NCBI RefSeq assembly: GCF_018131105.1 | Contig: NZ_JAFCJI010000002.1 | Location: 806,001 to 870,000 of the forward strand | Direction of reading: 5' to 3' | Source of the DNA: Bradyrhizobium manausense | Lineage (GTDB): Bacteria > Pseudomonadota > Alphaproteobacteria > Rhizobiales > Xanthobacteraceae | Length of the DNA: 64,000 nucleotides | Position numbers and translations under genes: made by a program | The notes under the pieces: generated by a model | Database searches by the model: none | Seen by the model: only the letters and a program-made list of their open reading frames with translations | What the model was told of the DNA's origin: nothing | In this document: in pieces, positions 61,247 to 64,000 of the stretch | Numbering within the stretch: the stretch's first letter is position 1 | How the letters are laid out: each line of letters begins with the position of its first letter

Positions 61247-61876
61247 CAGGCGCGCAAACATCCGAAAGCCAGGTGCGCCGATGATCGACTCGAACGCGGG
61301 ATCGCGTTTCTCGTCCGCGAACACAAAGCCGGCCTTGGCGTAAGCACGCTCGGCCGGCTCGTTGCCGATCAGGAACGAGATCGTCGCGCGCGAAAATCCA
61401 GCTTCCCGCCCTTTCTCAAGAGCGCGGGCCATCAACGCTTGCACGAGGCCGCGACCACGATAGGCGGGATCGGTGGCAACATGCTCGATCATCCAGTCAC
61501 CTTCGCCGCCCTGAACCCAGCAGGCACGTGTGTAGGCAGCGCGTTGGCGGATGGCATCGAGCTCCGACGCGGAGAGCCCGGTCGCGAAACCAACCTCCTC
61601 GATCGCACGCCAGGCCGCAGGTCCGGTGTTCGCTGCAGGCACGGCGCACAGCGCCGCGACCGGCTTCCCGTCAATCTCCGCGACCAAGAACTGCGAGACG
61701 TGCCACATCGATACCGCACGCGCGGTTGCAACGCGCGCGATGAAATCGAGGCACCTGGCTTCAGGCCAGCCCAGCGCAACGTCGAACCAGCCACGCGACC
61801 GGTAGCCGCGCATCGATGACAGGATGATTTCTGCGATGAAATCGGCGTCTTCGGGACGCGCAGACCGGATCGTCAT
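61241..61876 (-). CDS. GNAT-family N-acetyltransferase
   Basis: A 211-residue protein with the GNAT fold. The opening 'MTIRSARPEDADFIAEIIL' and acetyl-CoA motif A 'VATDPAYRGRGLVQALMAR' (R-x-x-G-x-G/A form), plus a final 'GNEPAERAYAKAGFVFADE', are typical. The substrate cannot be read from sequence. It ends in a six-base overlap with nirV and its start lies 22 bases downstream of the CoA-transferase beta gene, so it may be the last gene of that minus-strand unit. Confidence 0.87.
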   Translation of the reverse strand: MTIRSARPEDADFIAEIILSSMRGYRSRGWFDVALGWPEARCLDFIARVATARAVSMWHVSQFLVAEIDGKPVAALCAVPAANTGPAAWRAIEEVGFATGLSASELDAIRQRAAYTRACWVQGGEGDWMIEHVATDPAYRGRGLVQALMARALEKGREAGFSRATISFLIGNEPAERAYAKAGFVFADEKRDPAFESIIGAPGFRMFARLL

Positions 61877-61898
61877 GCGCGCCCCTACTATGAAGACC

Positions 61899-62549
61899 TT
61901 ACGTGTTCTTCAGCGCGACGCGGAATTCAGCCTCGGTCTTGGCCTTGACCTCGTCGAGCGTGACACCGTCGGCGAGCTCGATCAGCGCCATGCCGCCGTC
62001 GCCGTGCTTGTCGATGGTGAAGACGGCGAGATCGGTGACGACCATGTCGACCACGCGCTCGCCGGTGAGCGGCAGGTTGCACCTCTTCAGGAGCTTGGCG
62101 CCGTCCTTGGCGGAATGCTCCATCACCACGACGACGCGCTTGACGCCGGCGACGAGGTCCATCGCGCCGCCCATGCCCTTGACCATCTTGCCGGGGATCA
62201 TCCAGTTGGCGAGATCGCCGTTCTGGGCCACCTGCATGGCGCCGAGGATCGACAGATCCATATGGCCGCCGCGGATCATGCCGAAGGAATCCGCGCTGGA
62301 GAAAAAGGAGGTCGAGGGCAGCTCGCTCACGGTCTGCTTGCCGGCATTGATGAGATCCGCGTCCTCTTCGCCTTCATAAGGGAACGGACCCATGCCGAGC
62401 ATGCCGTTCTCGCTCTGCAGGCTGACGTCGACGCCGTCTGGGATGTAGTTCGAGACCAGCGTCGGGATGCCGATGCCGAGGTTGACGTAGTAGCCGTCAC
62501 GCAATTCCTTCGCGGCGCGCGCAGCCATCTGTTCACGGGTCCAGGCCAT
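61899..62549 (-). CDS. 3-oxoacid CoA-transferase, subunit B
   Basis: The 216-residue beta subunit of a CoA-transferase of the SCOT/acetoacetyl family, moving CoA from succinyl- or acetyl-CoA to a 3-oxoacid. The catalytic Glu is in 'SLQSENGMLGMGPFP'. Other features are 'YYVNLGIGIPTLVSNYIPDG', 'GGHMDLSILGAMQVAQNGD' and 'LPLTGERVVDMVVTDLAVF'. It starts 15 bases after the stop of the alpha-subunit gene. The pair could equally be annotated scoB or an adipate-type transferase; the acid partner is not clear. Confidence 0.95.
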   Translation of the reverse strand: MAWTREQMAARAAKELRDGYYVNLGIGIPTLVSNYIPDGVDVSLQSENGMLGMGPFPYEGEEDADLINAGKQTVSELPSTSFFSSADSFGMIRGGHMDLSILGAMQVAQNGDLANWMIPGKMVKGMGGAMDLVAGVKRVVVVMEHSAKDGAKLLKRCNLPLTGERVVDMVVTDLAVFTIDKHGDGGMALIELADGVTLDEVKAKTEAEFRVALKNT

Positions 62550-62564
62550 ATCGCTCTCCTGATC

Positions 62565-63272
62565 TTAAGCTGCGGTGCGCGGGCGGGTGTTGCGGAATTC
62601 GATGCGCTTCTTGTCCGTGCCGACCTCGACGATGCGCTTCACGAAAATGCCGGGCGTATGGATGTGGTCGGGATTGAGTTCACCGGCAGGAACCAGGTGC
62701 TCGACCTCGGCCACCGTGACCTTGGCGGCGGTCGCCATCATCGGGTTAAAGTTGCGCGCGGTCTTGCGGTAGATGAGGTTACCTGCGGTGTCGCCCTTCC
62801 AGGCATGCACGATGGCGAGGTCGGCGAACAGGCCGCGCTCCATCAGGTATTTCTCGCCGTCGAATTCCTTCACTTCCTTGCCTTCGGCGATCAGCGTGCC
62901 GACGCCGGTCTTGGTGTAGAAGGCCGGGATACCGGCACCGCCGGCACGGATACGCTCGGCCAGCGTGCCCTGCGGGTTGAATTCGAGTTCCAGCTCGCCG
63001 GCGAGGAATTGCTGGGCGAACAGCTTGTTCTCGCCCACATAGGACGAGATCATCTTCTTGATCTGGCGGGTTTCCAGCAGGCGGCTGAGCCCGATGCCGT
63101 CGACGCCGGCATTGTTGGAGATCACCGTCAGACCCTTCACGCCCGAGTCGCGGATCGCATCCGACAGCGTCTCGGCGATGCCGCAGAGGCCGAAGCCACC
63201 GGACATGATCATCATGTTGTCCTTGAGAACGCCCTCAAGAGCCGACCTGGCGTCGGGATAGACCTTGTTCAT
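62565..63272 (-). CDS. 3-oxoacid CoA-transferase, subunit A
   Basis: The 235-residue alpha subunit that pairs with the product of the next gene. It has 'DNMMIMSGGFGLCGIAETL', 'VISNNAGVDGIGLSRLLETR', 'GELELEFNPQGTLAERIRAG' and 'GDTAGNLIYRKTARNFNPMM', characteristic of this subunit. GAGGG precedes the ATG. It opens a minus-strand unit with the beta subunit and perhaps the acetyltransferase, and is divergent from the AsmA-like gene. Confidence 0.95.
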   Translation of the reverse strand: MNKVYPDARSALEGVLKDNMMIMSGGFGLCGIAETLSDAIRDSGVKGLTVISNNAGVDGIGLSRLLETRQIKKMISSYVGENKLFAQQFLAGELELEFNPQGTLAERIRAGGAGIPAFYTKTGVGTLIAEGKEVKEFDGEKYLMERGLFADLAIVHAWKGDTAGNLIYRKTARNFNPMMATAAKVTVAEVEHLVPAGELNPDHIHTPGIFVKRIVEVGTDKKRIEFRNTRPRTAA

Positions 63273-63527
63273 GCAAAAACCCTCGACTTAACCTGAGAGG
63301 CGTCGCGCCTTGTTGGCGGCGATTATTAGGCGAAATCGTCCGAAGCCGTCAATGATACGGGGTTCTCCGTTCAGGTCACCGGTGGTAGAAGCTGCCCACA
63401 CTGTGGGCAGACCCGTCCGCGGCCTTGAAAGCGACAAGAAAACCCATCAAGTTGCGGGGGTTGGGCGTGGGGGCGCGCAGGTTTCACGTCCCGCCCTTCC
63501 GGCTCCAGCGACGAACCCGATCAGGAC

Positions 63528-64000
63528 ATGCCATTGACCATGGCCCAAGGAATGAAGCGCCTCGGGACGCCGATCGCGGCGCTGCTCGGCGTTGCGCTGA
63601 TCGCCCTGATCGCGAGCTCCTGGCTCATCAACCGCGACGCGCTGCGCAAGGCAGTGGAAGCGCAGATTCGCGACGTCACCGGACTCGAGCTCAGCGTGAC
63701 GGGCAGCATCGACATTTCCGTGCTGCCGGCGAGCTACATCTCCTTTCATGACGTCGGCCTGAAGGGCGGCGGCACCGCCGATCCCGCGCTCCATGTCGAC
63801 GTGCTCACCGCCAACCTCAGGCTCCTGCCCTTGCTGCTGCAGCGGTTCGAGATCGCGGACCTCACGCTGCTGCGGCCGCATATCCATGTCGGCCTGAAGC
63901 CGGATGGCGAGAGCAACTGGACACCTTTCATCCAGACCATTGCGCGGACGATGAAGCCCGGCGCCGACAACCAGGTGTCGTTCTCCGAGATCAGGATCCA
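63528..64000 (+). CDS. AsmA-family protein, N-terminal part (cut by window end)
   Basis: The gene runs off the right edge, so about 157 residues are visible. A membrane anchor lies near residues 15-30 ('IAALLGVALIALIASSWL'). It is followed by the AsmA-type start 'INRDALRKAVEAQIRDVTG' and 'VTGSIDISVLPASYISFHDV', then 'HVDVLTANLRLLPLLLQRFE' and 'IADLTLLRPHIHVGLKPDGE'. AsmA-like proteins are large envelope proteins implicated in outer-membrane assembly and lipid transport. The start is uncertain; ATG 63528, TTG 63534 and ATG 63540 are all in frame. Confidence 0.8.
   Translation, partial: MPLTMAQGMKRLGTPIAALLGVALIALIASSWLINRDALRKAVEAQIRDVTGLELSVTGSIDISVLPASYISFHDVGLKGGGTADPALHVDVLTANLRLLPLLLQRFEIADLTLLRPHIHVGLKPDGESNWTPFIQTIARTMKPGADNQVSFSEIRI

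Noticed and set aside
61824..63296. 490-codon plus-strand frame
   Set aside because: Antisense to the CoA-transferase genes, whose products match the family over the full length. The antisense protein has no recognisable motif.
1..64000. Search for CRISPR arrays, tRNA, rRNA, transposases, integrases or phage genes
   Set aside because: No direct-repeat array with regular spacing, no cloverleaf-like sequence, and no gene with transposase or integrase motifs was seen. The palindromic repeats found are small and intergenic.

Overview
The window is GC-rich, gene-dense alphaproteobacterial chromosome. It looks like Bradyrhizobium or a very close relative. The supporting evidence is the gene content (a FlbD-type flagellar regulator, napEDABC, nirK-nirV with nnrR/nnrS, a 3-oxoacid CoA-transferase pair), the FixK2-type TTG-N8-CAA boxes, and several dispersed palindromic intergenic repeats of the kind common in that genus. 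I see no rRNA, tRNA, CRISPR array, prophage or insertion sequence.

Layout. 0-3.8 kb: end of a flagellar basal-body/switch operon (fliF' - fliG - fliH - fliN - flbD) closed by a strong terminator. 3.9-9.1 kb: metabolic genes (M20 metallopeptidase, flavin reductase, cytochrome P450) and a winged-helix/TPR regulator. 9.2-12 kb: small, poorly known genes (DUF1127, short conserved proteins, a PAS protein downstream of a 12-G tract). 12-20.7 kb: lytic transglycosylase-like protein, two acyltransferases, an alpha/beta hydrolase, a LuxR regulator, DUF2200, a luciferase-like monooxygenase and a membrane AraC regulator. 20.8-25.1 kb: periplasmic nitrate reductase operon napEDABC behind a perfect FNR/FixK box. 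25.3-34.3 kb: RecD-like helicase, two tandem secreted TPR-caspase proteins, msrA-msrB and a run of small membrane or secreted proteins. 34.4-46.6 kb: a disordered membrane protein, purA, two related EamA transporters, a methyltransferase, a large cyclase/AAA/TPR protein and a chemoreceptor. 46.9-52.8 kb: a sugar-type ABC importer without an ATPase, flanked by a 2-hydroxyacid dehydrogenase and a phytase-like esterase. 52.9-56.7 kb: MuiA-like protein, a FixJ-like regulator with a degenerate receiver, an AraC regulator. 56.7-61.2 kb: nnrS/nnrR (divergent, shared box), DUF1858, nirK and nirV. 61.2-64 kb: GNAT acetyltransferase, CoA-transferase subunits, and the start of an AsmA-like gene cut by the window end.

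How they work together. The clearest physiological theme is low-oxygen nitrate/nitrite respiration. NapEDABC reduces nitrate to nitrite and NirK reduces nitrite to nitric oxide. NnrR and NnrS belong to the nitric-oxide response, and matching boxes sit in front of nap, nirK and between nnrS and nnrR. Nitric oxide and nitrous oxide reductase genes are not in the window. A second theme is envelope and stress maintenance (periplasmic MsrA, caspase-like proteins, small Cys-rich secreted proteins). Most other genes are ordinary housekeeping or accessory metabolism.

The least described items are the tandem secreted caspase-TPR proteins, the degenerate FixJ-like receiver, the paired Cys-rich secreted peptides and the poly-G tract. 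I did not find a clearly new multi-gene system.
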